Under the pieces are notes generated by a model that saw only the letters and a list, made by a program, of their open reading frames with translations, ran no database searches and was not told the origin of the DNA. The position numbers and the translations under genes are program-made. A stretch of DNA of 64,000 nucleotides from Solidesulfovibrio magneticus RS-1 (lineage in GTDB: Bacteria > Desulfobacterota > Desulfovibrionia > Desulfovibrionales > Desulfovibrionaceae), in assembly GCF_000010665.1 (NCBI RefSeq), contig NC_012796.1:1488001-1552000 (forward strand), in the 5' to 3' direction. Of the stretch, positions 28,589 to 37,212 are shown piece after piece (position 1 is the first letter of the stretch; every line of letters starts with the position of its first letter).

Positions 28589-31051
28589 ATGGGCGACAGG
28601 CTCCTGGCCGAAATCATCACCCCCGACGTCATTTTCATCGCGCCCGACGCGCCGGCCAGCCTTGGTCTCGACATCATGCGCCGGCGCGGCATTTCCTGCC
28701 TGGTTGTGGCCGAGGCCGGCAAACCCGTCGGCATCGTCACCGAACGCAACGTCCTGTGGGCCGCCGCCCATACCGGCGGCGACTTCGCCCAGCGCCCCAT
28801 AAGCGAACTCATGAGCGCCCCGGTGGTCACCGTGGGCGAGGAAGCCTCCCTGGTCGAGGCCTATCACCTGCTGGCCCAGAAACGCCTGCGCCATCTGGTC
28901 ATGGTGGACGAGGCCGGCACGGCCAAGGGCGTGCTCACCCAGTCCGACCTCATCGAACGCCTGGGCTACGATTCCCTGGCCGAGATCAAGCGCGTCAGCG
29001 AAATCATGACCCGCGAGGTGGTCGCCGTCGACGGCAACATCACCGTGCGCGAGGCCGTTACGCGCATGGCCGACCGGTCCATCTCCTGCCTCATCGTCGC
29101 CCGCGACGGCCGTCCGGCCGGCATCATCACCGAACGCGACGTGGTGCGCCTTTTATCCGAAAGCCCCCACCTCGGCCGGCTGCGGCTCTACGACATCATG
29201 AGCTGCCCGGTCGTCTGCGTGGAGGCGGACCGGCCGGTCTTCGAGGCGGCGCTGGTTATGCGCAAGCGCCGGATGCGCCGGCTGGTGGTGGTCGACGACG
29301 ACCTGCGGGTCATGGGGCTCGTCACCCAGTCCGACATCGTGCGGGGGCTGGAAAGCAAGTACGTGCGCACGCTCAAGTCCGCCCTGGCCGAAAAGGACGA
29401 GGCCCTGCGCGTGGTCGGCAAATCCCTGGTCGAGAAAACCATGTTTCTCGACAACCTGCTACGCTGCGCCGAACTGGGCATCGCCGCCGTGGACGAGACC
29501 TGGCGCGTCACCTACGTCAACCCGGCGGCCGAACAAATCTTCGGCGTCCGGGCCGGGGACGCGGCCGGGCGCGACCTGCGCGAACTCCACGTGCGCCACG
29601 GCGTGACCCTTGCCCGCCTGGGCGAAGGGCTGGCCGCCGTCACCCCGACTCACAGCCACGACTTCACCTTCAGCCTGAACCGCGACGACGCGCCCCGGCT
29701 CTACGCCGGTCGGGTGTCCGGCATCTACGACAAGGAAGGCGCGCCCTCGGGCTACGTGCTCATGGCCCGGGACGAGACCGAACGCCGGCAGGCCGAGGAC
29801 GCCCTGGCCCGGCTCACCCGCAACCTCGAAAACCTCGTGGTCGAGCGCACCCGCGACATGGACCACAAGGCCCGGGAACTGGAAGAAGCCAACCAACGCC
29901 TGCGCGGCATGGACGAGATCAAAAGCGCCTTTCTCTCCTCGGTCTCCCACGAGCTGCGCACGCCGCTGACTTCGCTGCTCGGGTTTTCCAAGCTCATCTC
30001 CCGTGATTTCAGCCGCCATTTCGCCCCCCTGGTCGGCGAAGATCCGGTCCTGGCCAAACGGGCCGCCCGCATCGAGGACAATCTGCGAGTGCTCTCCCAC
30101 GAGGGCGAACGTCTGGCCCGGCTGCTAAACGATTTTCTCGACCTCTCGCGCATCGAATCCGGCCGGATGCAGTGGCGCGACCGGGAAACCTGCCTCACCG
30201 ACGTGGTCCAAAACGCCGTGGCCGCCGTGGCCGGCTTGTTCTCCGGCCGCCCCGAGATCGATCTCGAAACGCGCCTGCCCGAAACCTCGCCCGTGGTCCT
30301 GGCTGACCCGGATCGCCTGGAACAAGTGCTCATCAACCTGCTTGGCAACGCCGCCAAGTTCACGGCCCTGGGCGCGGTCACCGTGACCGTCAGCGAACCC
30401 CGGCCCGGCACAGCCCGGGTGGCCGTGGTCGATACCGGCCCGGGCATCGCCCCGGCCGACCGGGAACTGATTTTCGACAAGTTCCGGCAAGTGCGCCTGG
30501 ATCCCGAAGGCTCGGCCCCATCCAAGGGCACGGGACTGGGGCTGGCCATCTGTCGCGAGATCGTCCAGCACTACGGCGGCCATATCTGGGTGGAGCCGGC
30601 CCCGGCCCGGGGCGCGGCCTTTGTCTTCGAACTGCCGACCACAACCGGCGGTGTCGCCTGCCAGCCGCCGGCCCCGCCGCGTCCCCGCGACCGCGACAAG
30701 CCGCTTGTCCTCGTGGTCGACGACGATCCGGCCGTGTCTTCCTTCCTCATCCAGTTCCTGGAAGGCGAAGGCTACCGGGTGGCCGCCGCCCACGACGGCG
30801 CCTCGGCCCTGTCCGCCGCTGAACGCCTACGGCCCCAAGCCATCACCATGGACATGGCCATGCCCGGTATGGACGGCCGGGCCGCCATCGAAGCCCTGCG
30901 CCGCGATCCGGCCCTGGCCCACATCCCGGTCATCGTCATCACCGGCCACGACGCCCCGCCTCCCGGCAGCGCCGACGCCGTGCTCCACAAACCCCTCGAC
31001 CCCACCCGGTTGCTGGCCGCCATCGAAGGACTGCTGGCCGAACAGGGGTAG
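28589..31051 (+). CDS. Soluble hybrid histidine kinase: CBS repeats, PAS, HisKA-HATPase and receiver
   Basis: 820 residues; ATG 28589 follows GAGGAGG. Residues 1-~240 are four CBS motifs (repeats of PVGIVTERN, GVLTQSDL, GIITERDVV and GLVTQSDIV), which bind adenine nucleotides. A PAS domain (~275-385) and a coiled coil lead to the H-box VSHELRTPL with His454, then N/G boxes (NLLGNAAKF, DTGPGIAP, GTGLGLAI). A C-terminal receiver ends the chain, with Asp755 in ITMDMAMPGMDG. There are no membrane segments, so it senses cytoplasmic signals, plausibly energy charge. No output regulator gene is adjacent. Confidence 0.93.
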   Translation: MGDRLLAEIITPDVIFIAPDAPASLGLDIMRRRGISCLVVAEAGKPVGIVTERNVLWAAAHTGGDFAQRPISELMSAPVVTVGEEASLVEAYHLLAQKRLRHLVMVDEAGTAKGVLTQSDLIERLGYDSLAEIKRVSEIMTREVVAVDGNITVREAVTRMADRSISCLIVARDGRPAGIITERDVVRLLSESPHLGRLRLYDIMSCPVVCVEADRPVFEAALVMRKRRMRRLVVVDDDLRVMGLVTQSDIVRGLESKYVRTLKSALAEKDEALRVVGKSLVEKTMFLDNLLRCAELGIAAVDETWRVTYVNPAAEQIFGVRAGDAAGRDLRELHVRHGVTLARLGEGLAAVTPTHSHDFTFSLNRDDAPRLYAGRVSGIYDKEGAPSGYVLMARDETERRQAEDALARLTRNLENLVVERTRDMDHKARELEEANQRLRGMDEIKSAFLSSVSHELRTPLTSLLGFSKLISRDFSRHFAPLVGEDPVLAKRAARIEDNLRVLSHEGERLARLLNDFLDLSRIESGRMQWRDRETCLTDVVQNAVAAVAGLFSGRPEIDLETRLPETSPVVLADPDRLEQVLINLLGNAAKFTALGAVTVTVSEPRPGTARVAVVDTGPGIAPADRELIFDKFRQVRLDPEGSAPSKGTGLGLAICREIVQHYGGHIWVEPAPARGAAFVFELPTTTGGVACQPPAPPRPRDRDKPLVLVVDDDPAVSSFLIQFLEGEGYRVAAAHDGASALSAAERLRPQAITMDMAMPGMDGRAAIEALRRDPALAHIPVIVITGHDAPPPGSADAVLHKPLDPTRLLAAIEGLLAEQG

Positions 31052-31116
31052 CGCCGGCCCTTGAGAACCTCCGGGATATGGCGTAGCTACGGACCTCCAA
31101 GCCAAGGAGGCCCGCC

Positions 31117-32166
31117 ATGCCCAAGCGTCGCGTACTGTGCCTGGACATCGGTTCCGGCACCCAGGACGTGCTCTACCATTTCCCGGACCTGGAGCCGGAA
31201 AATTGCCCCAAATTCGTGCTGCCGGCCCCGGCCCGGCAAGTCGGCGCGCGACTGGCCGAACTCACCGCCGCCGGCCGTGCCGTCTACCTCACCGGCACCA
31301 ACATGGGCGGCGGCTTCTTCAAAGCCTACCGCGCCCACCTCAAAGCCGACCTGCCCCTGGCCGCCCACCCCGACGCCGTCTGGGCGCTCACTGATGACCC
31401 CGAACGCCTGGCCGCCACCACGCCCGTGGTCATCACCACCACCCGGCCGGCCGGACACGTGCCGCTGCCCCTTGGCGACTACGACCCCGGCTACTGGCGC
31501 GCCTTTCTCGGCGCGGCCGGGCTGCCCGAACCCGAACTCGTCATGGCCTGCGCCCAAGACCACGGCCTGCACCCCGGCCAAAGCAGCCGCCTGGGCCGTT
31601 TCAAACTCTGGGAACGCTTTCTCCACCAGGCCGGCGGCCGGCCCGAAGCCCTGGTCTACCTGACCCCACCCCCCGAACTCACCCGGCTGGCCGTGCTCCA
31701 AAACGCCATCGGCGGCGGTCCCGTGGCCGACTCCGCCGCCGCCGCCGTCCTGGGGATGCTCGCCGATCCCGACATCGCCAGCCGCACCGACTCCCACGGC
31801 GTCCTGTGCGTCAACGCCGGCAACAGCCACACCGTGGCCGCCCTGGTCCATAAACGCCGCATCTACGGCATCTACGAACACCACACCGGGATGCTCACCC
31901 CCGACGCCCTCTGGGCCGACCTCGAACGCTTCCGCCGGGGCGACCTTGATAACGCCTCCGTCTTCGACTCCGGCGGCCACGGCTGCCTGACCCTCGACCT
32001 GCCGCCCGACGCCGGCATCTTTCCCGATACCCTCGTCATCGGCCCCAAACGCGCCTCCTTCGCCGGCTTCGACGTCGAATTCCCCAGCCCCGGCGGCGAT
32101 ATGATGCTCACCGCCTGCCATGGGCTGGTGAGCTGGTTGAAAGGGCGCAAGGTCGAAGGGAAGTGA
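31117..32166 (+). CDS. DUF1786-type ASKHA-fold protein, function unknown
   Basis: 349 residues with CCAAGGAGG upstream. The start VLCLDIGSGTQDVL is an actin/Hsp70-like phosphate-1 loop, and CVNAGNSHTVAALV (~235) resembles the second phosphate loop. ITTTRPAGHVPLPLGDYDPGYW and SPGGDMMLTACHG are features of proteins in the DUF1786 group, sometimes labelled as pyruvate formate-lyase activating proteins, though no radical-SAM cysteine motif is present and that label is doubtful. It probably binds a nucleotide. It is followed by a 3'-end repeat and the long-hairpin cluster. Confidence 0.65.
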   Translation: MPKRRVLCLDIGSGTQDVLYHFPDLEPENCPKFVLPAPARQVGARLAELTAAGRAVYLTGTNMGGGFFKAYRAHLKADLPLAAHPDAVWALTDDPERLAATTPVVITTTRPAGHVPLPLGDYDPGYWRAFLGAAGLPEPELVMACAQDHGLHPGQSSRLGRFKLWERFLHQAGGRPEALVYLTPPPELTRLAVLQNAIGGGPVADSAAAAVLGMLADPDIASRTDSHGVLCVNAGNSHTVAALVHKRRIYGIYEHHTGMLTPDALWADLERFRRGDLDNASVFDSGGHGCLTLDLPPDAGIFPDTLVIGPKRASFAGFDVEFPSPGGDMMLTACHGLVSWLKGRKVEGK

Positions 32167-32221
32167 TGGGTCGTGAGGTCGTAAGGTTGTAAGGTAATAT
32201 GTTGTTGATAAAAGAGAAGAT

Positions 32222-32270
32222 GCCTCCGGCGGCCGGGGGGCTCAGCCCCCCGGACCCCTGATATGGGGGG
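32222..32270 (+). repeat. Dispersed two-hairpin 3'-end repeat, copy 4
   Basis: GCCTCCGGCGGC, stem-loop GGGGGGCTCAGCCCCCC, then GGACCCC with the small CCCC-TGATAT-GGGG hairpin. Located 55 nt after the stop at 32166 and preceded by AAAAGAGAAGAT. Confidence 0.92.
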
Positions 32271-32317
32271 AGTCGGCCGGGTGGAGGTGTGGTCGGCAGG
32301 CGGCGGCCCGAGAAGAT

Positions 32318-32388
32318 GGGGGCTGGAATTTCGGGTTGTCCGGCCAGGCGGAAGCCGCCCGGCCGGACAATCCGAAATTCCAGCCCCC
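32318..32388. repeat. Long hairpin 1 of an intergenic cluster
   Basis: Arms of 28 bp (GGGGGCTGGAATTTCGG... at 32318-32345, complement ending at 32388) with one G-T wobble, extended by GGCGG/CCGCC around an AAG loop. About 33 paired bases in total, with no coding frame of note. Confidence 0.9.
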
Positions 32389-32397
32389 AACTCGCCA

Positions 32398-32455
32398 GCG
32401 AAAACGGGTGATTTTGGCGCGATCAAAGCCTCGCGCCAAAATCACCCGTTTTCGC
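32398..32455. repeat. Long hairpin 2 of an intergenic cluster
   Basis: Perfect 25-bp inverted repeat (GCGAAAACGGGTGATTTTGG... at 32398-32422; complement 32431-32455) with an 8-nt loop TCAAAGCC. It begins only 9 nt after hairpin 1. Confidence 0.95.
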
Positions 32456-32600
32456 ATGGTTGGAGCGGGATCAACAGGATGGGGCGGAAGGGGGGAGCGG
32501 CGAACAACCCCACGAAGACTCTCGGTGCTGGGTGTAGACCCGCCTCGTTCCAGAAAACAGGCTTTGTCCGGTTTCCCGTGCCGGGTAACCCGGGCGAACC

Positions 32601-32677
32601 GGGGCGTTGAAATTTCCGGGCCGTCGAGCTCCCGGCGCAAGCCGGGTGCATCGACGGCCCGGAAATTTCAACGCCCC
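32601..32677. repeat. Long hairpin 3 of an intergenic cluster
   Basis: Perfect 27-bp inverted repeat (GGGGCGTTGAAATTTCCGGG... at 32601-32627; complement 32651-32677). The loop holds a second hairpin CCCGGC-GCAA-GCCGGG. The arm resembles hairpin 1 (shared GGGGC, GAAATTTC/GGAATTTC, GTC), suggesting related elements. Confidence 0.95.
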
Positions 32678-32767
32678 ACGCGGCGCAGCCGCCACGCTCC
32701 CGCGCGCCCAAGGGGTCTTCCCGCCCTTGCGCACACCCCATCAGTCCTGCCCCCCGTCGTACCCATG

Positions 32768-32810
32768 CGGGGTTTCCAAAGGGGCTCAGCCCCTTTGGCC
32801 GCCGGAGGCA
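32768..32810 (-). repeat. Dispersed two-hairpin 3'-end repeat, copy 5
   Basis: Stem-loop AAAGGGGCTCAGCCCCTTT then GGCCGCCGGAGGC, followed by a T/C-rich tract. It lies 15 nt beyond the LysR-family stop, in the sense orientation for that minus-strand gene. Its stem differs from copy 4 but stays fully paired. Confidence 0.92.
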
Positions 32811-32824
32811 TTCTTTTCTTTCCT

Positions 32825-33730
32825 TTATTTTTCGCCATGTTCCTCTCCCTCCGCGCATAGCCGCGCCAACTCCACCAGCCTCTCGGCCGCTGCCGACGTT
32901 CGTCCTTCGGGGATGGCGGCGGCGTGGATGACGGGGGGCAGCCCTTGGGCGAGGGGGCGGAAGACGACGTTTTGGCGTTGCCAGACCTGGGCCGAGGCCG
33001 GGACGAGAGCGAGGCCCAGGCCGGCGGCCACGAGGCCAAGGGTGGTGAATTTGCTGGCCGCCTCCTGGACGGGGATGGGGGAGGCTCCGGCCTGGGCGAA
33101 GGCGGCGGCCATGGCTTGGGCCAGGGCGGGCAGGGTGGCGGGCGGGGGGATGACGAGGGGCTGGTTGTGGAGATCGGCCAGGGTGGGTGTGGGGTTATGG
33201 GCCAGAGGGTGGTTGGCGGGCAGGGCCAGGATGTAGGGTTCGCGCAGGATTTCGGTGATGGTGATGCTTGGGGTGTTCTGGCCGGCGTAGCGGATGAAGC
33301 CGAGGTCGAGGCGGCCGGCGGTGAGGGCGTCGGTTTGTTGTGGGGTGGTCATTTCCTTCAGGCGCAGTTCCACGTCCGGGGCCTGGTGTCGGAAGCGGGG
33401 CAGGGCGGCGGCGAGGAAGGCGTCCATGGCCGGGTTGACGAACCCAAGGGTGAGGCGGCCGGCCAGGCCCGCGCCCACGCGTTTGGCCAGGGCGGCGGCT
33501 TCGTCGGCCAGGGCCAGGATGTGACGGGCCTTGTCGGCCATGGCTTGGCCGGCCGGAGTCAGGGCCACGCGGCGGCTGGTTCGGGTGAAAAGCGGCGTGC
33601 CCAGGTCATTTTCGATGTCGCGGATGCGTTGGCTGAGCGGTGGCTGGGACATGTGGAGCCGGGCGGCGGCCCGGCCGAAGTGCAGTTCCTCGGCCACGGC
33701 CAGGACGTAGCGGAAATCGCGCAGTTCCAT
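32825..33730 (-). CDS. LysR-family transcriptional regulator
   Basis: 301 residues. The N-terminal winged helix-turn-helix is standard (MELRDFRYVLAVAEELHFGRAA, then LHMSQPPLSQRIRDIENDLG), followed by the effector-binding domain from ~90. The aromatic-catabolism group (CatM/BenM-like) has this start. It is transcribed away from the exported carboxymuconolactone-decarboxylase-like gene with a LysR box between them, so it most likely autoregulates and controls that gene in response to a small ligand. Confidence 0.95.
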   Translation of the reverse strand: MELRDFRYVLAVAEELHFGRAAARLHMSQPPLSQRIRDIENDLGTPLFTRTSRRVALTPAGQAMADKARHILALADEAAALAKRVGAGLAGRLTLGFVNPAMDAFLAAALPRFRHQAPDVELRLKEMTTPQQTDALTAGRLDLGFIRYAGQNTPSITITEILREPYILALPANHPLAHNPTPTLADLHNQPLVIPPPATLPALAQAMAAAFAQAGASPIPVQEAASKFTTLGLVAAGLGLALVPASAQVWQRQNVVFRPLAQGLPPVIHAAAIPEGRTSAAAERLVELARLCAEGEEHGEK

Positions 33731-33736
33731 GGATTG

Positions 33737-33751
33737 ATAGCTAGCGCGTAT
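33737..33751. promoter_or_regulatory. LysR-type binding box (ATA-N9-TAT)
   Basis: ATA-GCTAGCGCG-TAT contains the T-N11-A dyad that LysR regulators bind. It is 7 bp from the regulator's start codon, in the 98-bp divergent region. Confidence 0.6.
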
Positions 33752-33828
33752 TGATTGCGGCGTAAATCGGTATTTCTCCTCTTGATGCGGGCGGATTAGG
33801 GTCGGTCAAAACCACGTGGGAGGCGACC

Positions 33829-34707
33829 ATGATCCGAGATTGGCGTATGCCGACGGCAATGGCTTTGGTTCTGGCCCTGGCTTTGGCCCTGGGGTCGCAT
33901 CCGGCGCGAGGAGGAAACGGTATGGAAACGAGTGAACGGTATGATCGCGGCATGGCGGCGCTGATGGCCCTGGCCCCGGACAAGGCGCGGGCGGTGCAGG
34001 AGGCTTTGGGCGGCGTGGCCCCGGATCTGGGGCGGTTTGTGGTGGAATTCGGCTATGGCGACATTTTCACCCGGCCGGGCTTGTCACCGGAGCTGCGCCA
34101 GACGGCGACCATCGCGGCCTTGACGGCCCTGGGCAACGCGGCGCCGCAGCTGGCGTTTCATGTGGAGGCCGGGCTGGCCGCCGGGCTTTCGGCCGAGGCG
34201 ATCGTGGAGATCGTTTACGTGGCCACGGTGTTTGCCGGATTTCCGGCGGGCATCAACGCCATCGGCGTGTGCCGGGAGGTGTTCGCGGCCAAGGGGATCA
34301 CGGTGACGCCGCCGGACGCCTATGCCGGACAGCCGGCGAACCGGCGTGATCGGGGCTTGGCGGCCTTGTCGGTGACCAGCCGGGAGGCCGGGAAGAAGGT
34401 GCTGGCCTCCATGGGCGACATGGCTCCGGATTTCGGCGGCTGGCTGCTGGATTTCTCGTATGGCGACGTGATTTCGCGCGGCGTGCTCTCGCCCGGGGCC
34501 AAGGAGATCGCCATGATCGCGGCGGCGACGGCGCGCGGGACCATGGGGCCGCAGCTGGCCGTGCATGTGCGGGCCGGACTGGCGGTGGGGCTTTCGCGCG
34601 AACAGATCGTGGAGACGGTCATGCAGATGGCGGCCTATGCCGGATTTCCGGCGGCCATCAACGGCATGTTGGTGGTGCGGGACGTTTTTGCCGCCACGGG
34701 GTCGTAA
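33829..34707 (+). CDS. Exported tandem carboxymuconolactone-decarboxylase-like (AhpD fold) protein
   Basis: 292 residues. The first ~30 residues are a signal peptide (PTAMALVLALALALGSHPARG). Two homologous CMD domains follow, each with the pattern LGRFVVEFGYGDIFTRPGLS / FGGWLLDFSYGDVISRGVLS and a PQLA-HV-AGLA-GLS motif with the conserved His. Neither has the AhpD CxxC pair, so peroxidase-reductant chemistry is unlikely and a lactone decarboxylase or related role is possible. Periplasmic location is unusual for the family. Expression is probably controlled by the divergent LysR protein. Confidence 0.82.
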   Translation: MIRDWRMPTAMALVLALALALGSHPARGGNGMETSERYDRGMAALMALAPDKARAVQEALGGVAPDLGRFVVEFGYGDIFTRPGLSPELRQTATIAALTALGNAAPQLAFHVEAGLAAGLSAEAIVEIVYVATVFAGFPAGINAIGVCREVFAAKGITVTPPDAYAGQPANRRDRGLAALSVTSREAGKKVLASMGDMAPDFGGWLLDFSYGDVISRGVLSPGAKEIAMIAAATARGTMGPQLAVHVRAGLAVGLSREQIVETVMQMAAYAGFPAAINGMLVVRDVFAATGS

Positions 34708-34775
34708 CCGGCGCTCCGACAGGGCCGTCAGCCTCGGCCAACTTGCCGGTTAAAAAGACTTTTTTCGAAATATCG

Positions 34776-34818
34776 AAAGGGTATGGCCCCATGGACCATG
34801 CCCTTTCCTCGTCTTTCT
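34776..34818 (+). terminator. Probable terminator of the CMD-like gene
   Basis: AAAGGGTATGG pairs with CCATGCCCTTT (one wobble) around a 9-nt loop, followed by a T/C-rich tail CCTCGTCTTTC. Confidence 0.5.
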
Positions 34819-34860
34819 GGTTTTCCAACCTCTGTCAGGGCAACCACCCGCCCCCTTTAC

Positions 34861-34914
34861 CCCCCCTTCAGGGAGGGTCCGGGAGGGGGTTACCCCCTCC
34901 CGGCCGCCGGAGGC
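34861..34914 (-). repeat. Dispersed two-hairpin 3'-end repeat, copy 6
   Basis: CCCCCC-TTCA-GGGAGGG hairpin, then stem GAGGGGGTTACCCCCTC, then GGCCGCCGGAGGC. Ends 12 nt beyond the stop of the YitT-type gene, sense for that gene. Confidence 0.9.
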
Positions 34915-34926
34915 ATTCCCCAATAA

Positions 34927-35778
34927 TCAATACACTTTCCTGCGCGAGAAACCTTCGCCGAGGACGTTGAAGGTGTTTTCGACCACGAAGAAGGCGTTTT
35001 CGTCGTGGGTGAAGACGAGTTCTTCCAGGCGTTTGATTTCCACGGTGTTGGTGATGGTGAGGATGACGCGTTTGGATTTGCCGGTGTAGGCTCCGGCTCC
35101 GTGCAGGAAGGTCGCGCCGCGTTTGAGGGAGGAGATGATGTCGCGGGCGATGGCGTCGGCCTTGTCGGAGATGATAAAGACCATCTTGCGCTGGTTGAAA
35201 AGGGCCAGCACGTAATCCATCACCTTGGAGTTGGCGTAGGAGAGGATGATGGAATACAGGGCCAGGGTGGGGTCGTAGAAGGCCATGCCGGCGGCGAACA
35301 CGGCCAGATTGAAGAAGAAATTGAACTGGCCGATGCGCAGGTTGTATTTCTGGTTGAGCCAGATGGCCAGGATGTCGGTGCCGCCGGCCGAACCCAGGGT
35401 GCGCAGCATGATGCCCGAGCCGGCTCCCATGACCGCGCCGCCGAAGACGGCGGCCAGGAGCGGATCGGCAATGAGCGCCCGTTCGGGCATGAGCTGCATG
35501 AAAAGGCTCAAGATGCCCATGCCGTAGACGGTGTAGAGGATGAACCGGCGCGACAGGCTGACCCAGCCCAGGACCATGAGCGGCAGGTTGAGCAGGAAGT
35601 AGTAGACGCCCGGCCCCAGCGCGCCGGTGAGGTAAAAAAGGAGCAGGGCCACGCCGGAGACGCCGCCGGACATCAACCCCTTGGCCACCACGATGTCCTT
35701 GATGCCGAAGCTGTAGACGGCCGCGCCGAAGGTGAGCACGGCAAGGTTGAAAAGCATGTTGTTGGTCAGTCGTTGCAT
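34927..35778 (-). CDS. YitT-family membrane protein (YitT_membrane plus DUF2179)
   Basis: 283 residues. Five or six hydrophobic segments occupy ~10-190 (GAAVYSFGIKDIVVAKGLMS with the family's glycine-rich GGVSGVALL, later GSAGGTDILAIWLNQKY), followed by a soluble DUF2179 domain (VFIISDKADAIARDIISSLKR ... GAGAYTGKSKRVILTI). The family is widespread and its substrate is not established; small-molecule transport is the common guess. CGAGG lies upstream of the ATG. It diverges from the single-helix protein at 35919. Confidence 0.85.
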   Translation of the reverse strand: MQRLTNNMLFNLAVLTFGAAVYSFGIKDIVVAKGLMSGGVSGVALLLFYLTGALGPGVYYFLLNLPLMVLGWVSLSRRFILYTVYGMGILSLFMQLMPERALIADPLLAAVFGGAVMGAGSGIMLRTLGSAGGTDILAIWLNQKYNLRIGQFNFFFNLAVFAAGMAFYDPTLALYSIILSYANSKVMDYVLALFNQRKMVFIISDKADAIARDIISSLKRGATFLHGAGAYTGKSKRVILTITNTVEIKRLEELVFTHDENAFFVVENTFNVLGEGFSRRKVY

Positions 35779-35918
35779 GGGGAGACCTCGTAGTGCCGGT
35801 TTGCCGGCTTGGCAAGGGGCGAGTCGGGCTTGCCAGGGGGGCCTTGGCGGTGTAGCCGGGATAGAGTGAAAAGCCGGGCTGCCGTAACGGGCCGGGGCGC
35901 AATCAGCGGGAGGGGGCT

Positions 35919-36629
35919 GTGGACGACATTGTGGATCGTCTTTATGCCGTCTTGCTGTCGTTTCTGGGCAAGGCGGCGGATGTTTTGGCGGAGTTGCTGG
36001 ACGCGGCCGGGCGCAAGGCCCTGGAGATCGGGGCGGGGCTGGCCGGTCGGCTGGAGGCGCTGGGAGCGAAGCTTGCGGCCGTGCCGTTGTGGGTGAGTCT
36101 GCCCTTGGCCGCGCTGTGCCTGGGGGCGGTCGTGGCGTATTTCCTGCGCCAGCGGTTGTACGACCGGGTGCTGGTGTATCATCTGGTGTGGCTCATGCGC
36201 CGGGGGTATGCCCGGCGGCGGTTTGTCGCCCGGCGCGGGGCGGCGCGCGAGGAGCGGGAGTACATGGCCCGGGCCGTGCCGCTGCCCGAGCGGTTTGGCG
36301 AGGTGGCGATTTTCGAGGTCCACCCGGACGGGTACCTGACGCTTTTCGGCCCGGTCGGGGACACGGCCGAGGCCATGCGGCTGTATCGCCGCGACCTGCG
36401 CTCGGGGCTGTACGCCATGGGTTCGGACATCATCCAGGCCTACCGCGCCAACCAGCGGATGCTGCACGCCGACGGCGAGCTGCGGGCGCTTTTCGCCGTG
36501 CTGGACGCGGCCGATCCGGCGTTCGCGGCCAATCGTCCGCGTTTGCCGGGCGAAGGGCCGGCCGGCAAGGCTCCCGGACGGGCGGCGAGTGTCGCGTCCA
36601 CGAAAAGCGCGGAAGCGTTTCATAGCTAA
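35919..36629 (+). CDS. Single-pass membrane protein with C-terminal cytoplasmic domain, unknown
   Basis: 236 residues from GTG 35919, with GGGAGGGGGCT just upstream. An amphipathic N-terminal helix (~1-55) precedes one transmembrane segment (VPLWVSLPLAALCLGAVVAYF, ~54-74). The basic stretch RRGYARRRFVARRGAAREER after it predicts a cytoplasmic C-terminus with a compact ~80-residue part (VAIFEVHPDGYLTLFGPVGD) and a disordered tail. I recognise no family. It is convergent with the proline-rich SH3-like gene. Confidence 0.6.
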   Translation: MDDIVDRLYAVLLSFLGKAADVLAELLDAAGRKALEIGAGLAGRLEALGAKLAAVPLWVSLPLAALCLGAVVAYFLRQRLYDRVLVYHLVWLMRRGYARRRFVARRGAAREEREYMARAVPLPERFGEVAIFEVHPDGYLTLFGPVGDTAEAMRLYRRDLRSGLYAMGSDIIQAYRANQRMLHADGELRALFAVLDAADPAFAANRPRLPGEGPAGKAPGRAASVASTKSAEAFHS

Positions 36630-36724
36630 CCGACTACGAGAATTTACTTTTATTGAAAAAAGGCTGTCGTATTTTTCAGGGGGTCAGGCAGTGCCTCGGA
36701 AGAACAAGGCGGATGCCGGGCCGG

Positions 36725-36761
36725 CCGGTCCGGACACGGCCTGAGGCCGCGTCCAGACCGG
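36725..36761. terminator. Hairpin between convergent genes
   Basis: CCGGTC...CGGCC and GGCCG...GACCGG pair with small internal mismatches around TGA. No clear T-run on either side. Confidence 0.4.
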
Positions 36762-36772
36762 CGGTTGAGGCG

Positions 36773-37189
36773 TTACGGGGTGAGGCGGTTGCGCTTGACC
36801 CAGCCTTCGATGCGCGAATCTGGCACGCGCACGAAGACGAAGGGGCCTTCCCAGGCCAGGATGCGTACCGGCGTGCCGCGCGACAGCGAGGTGACCGGCG
36901 GGCAGGCTTCGCCCGGGCAGGAGTGCAGGGTGATGTAGCGACGGGCCACCTGCTTGATGTTGGGGTCATAGGGCGGGATCGGGGCGTAGCCCGGTCCGTA
37001 GCCCGGCGGCGGCGGCATGGGGCGCGGCGGCGGGTAGCCCGGGGGCGGCGGCGGCGCGGGCCGGCAGCCGCCCGGGGTCCAGACCATGCCCGGCGGACAG
37101 GGCGGCGGCTGGGTCAGGCCGGACTGGGGGGCCAGCAGCGCGGCGCAGGTAAGCGCCGCGAGCAGGGCCAGGATGATCTTTTTGTTCAT
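36773..37189 (-). CDS. Exported proline-rich protein with SH3-like domain
   Basis: 138 residues from ATG 37189, with AAGGAC upstream. It has a signal peptide (MNKKIILALLAALTCAALLA), then a ~55-residue Pro/Gly/Tyr-rich linker (PPPCPPGMVWTPGGC and repeated PPPPGY). Residues ~80-138 look like a bacterial SH3 domain (YITLHSCPGEACPPVTSLSR, GTPVRILAWEGPFVFVRV, EGWVKRNRL). Such domains bind peptidoglycan peptides or proteins in the envelope. Four cysteines may form disulfides. The neighbouring minus-strand gene encodes another exported Pro-rich protein 23 nt upstream. Confidence 0.75.
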   Translation of the reverse strand: MNKKIILALLAALTCAALLAPQSGLTQPPPCPPGMVWTPGGCRPAPPPPPGYPPPRPMPPPPGYGPGYAPIPPYDPNIKQVARRYITLHSCPGEACPPVTSLSRGTPVRILAWEGPFVFVRVPDSRIEGWVKRNRLTP

Positions 37190-37212
37190 GGCGTTGTCCT
37201 TGGAGTGCCGGG

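Noticed and set aside
32242-32860. Several open frames across the long-hairpin cluster
   Set aside because: They run through inverted repeats, have no ribosome sites and give Arg/Pro-rich products; the DNA is explained by hairpins and repeat copies.
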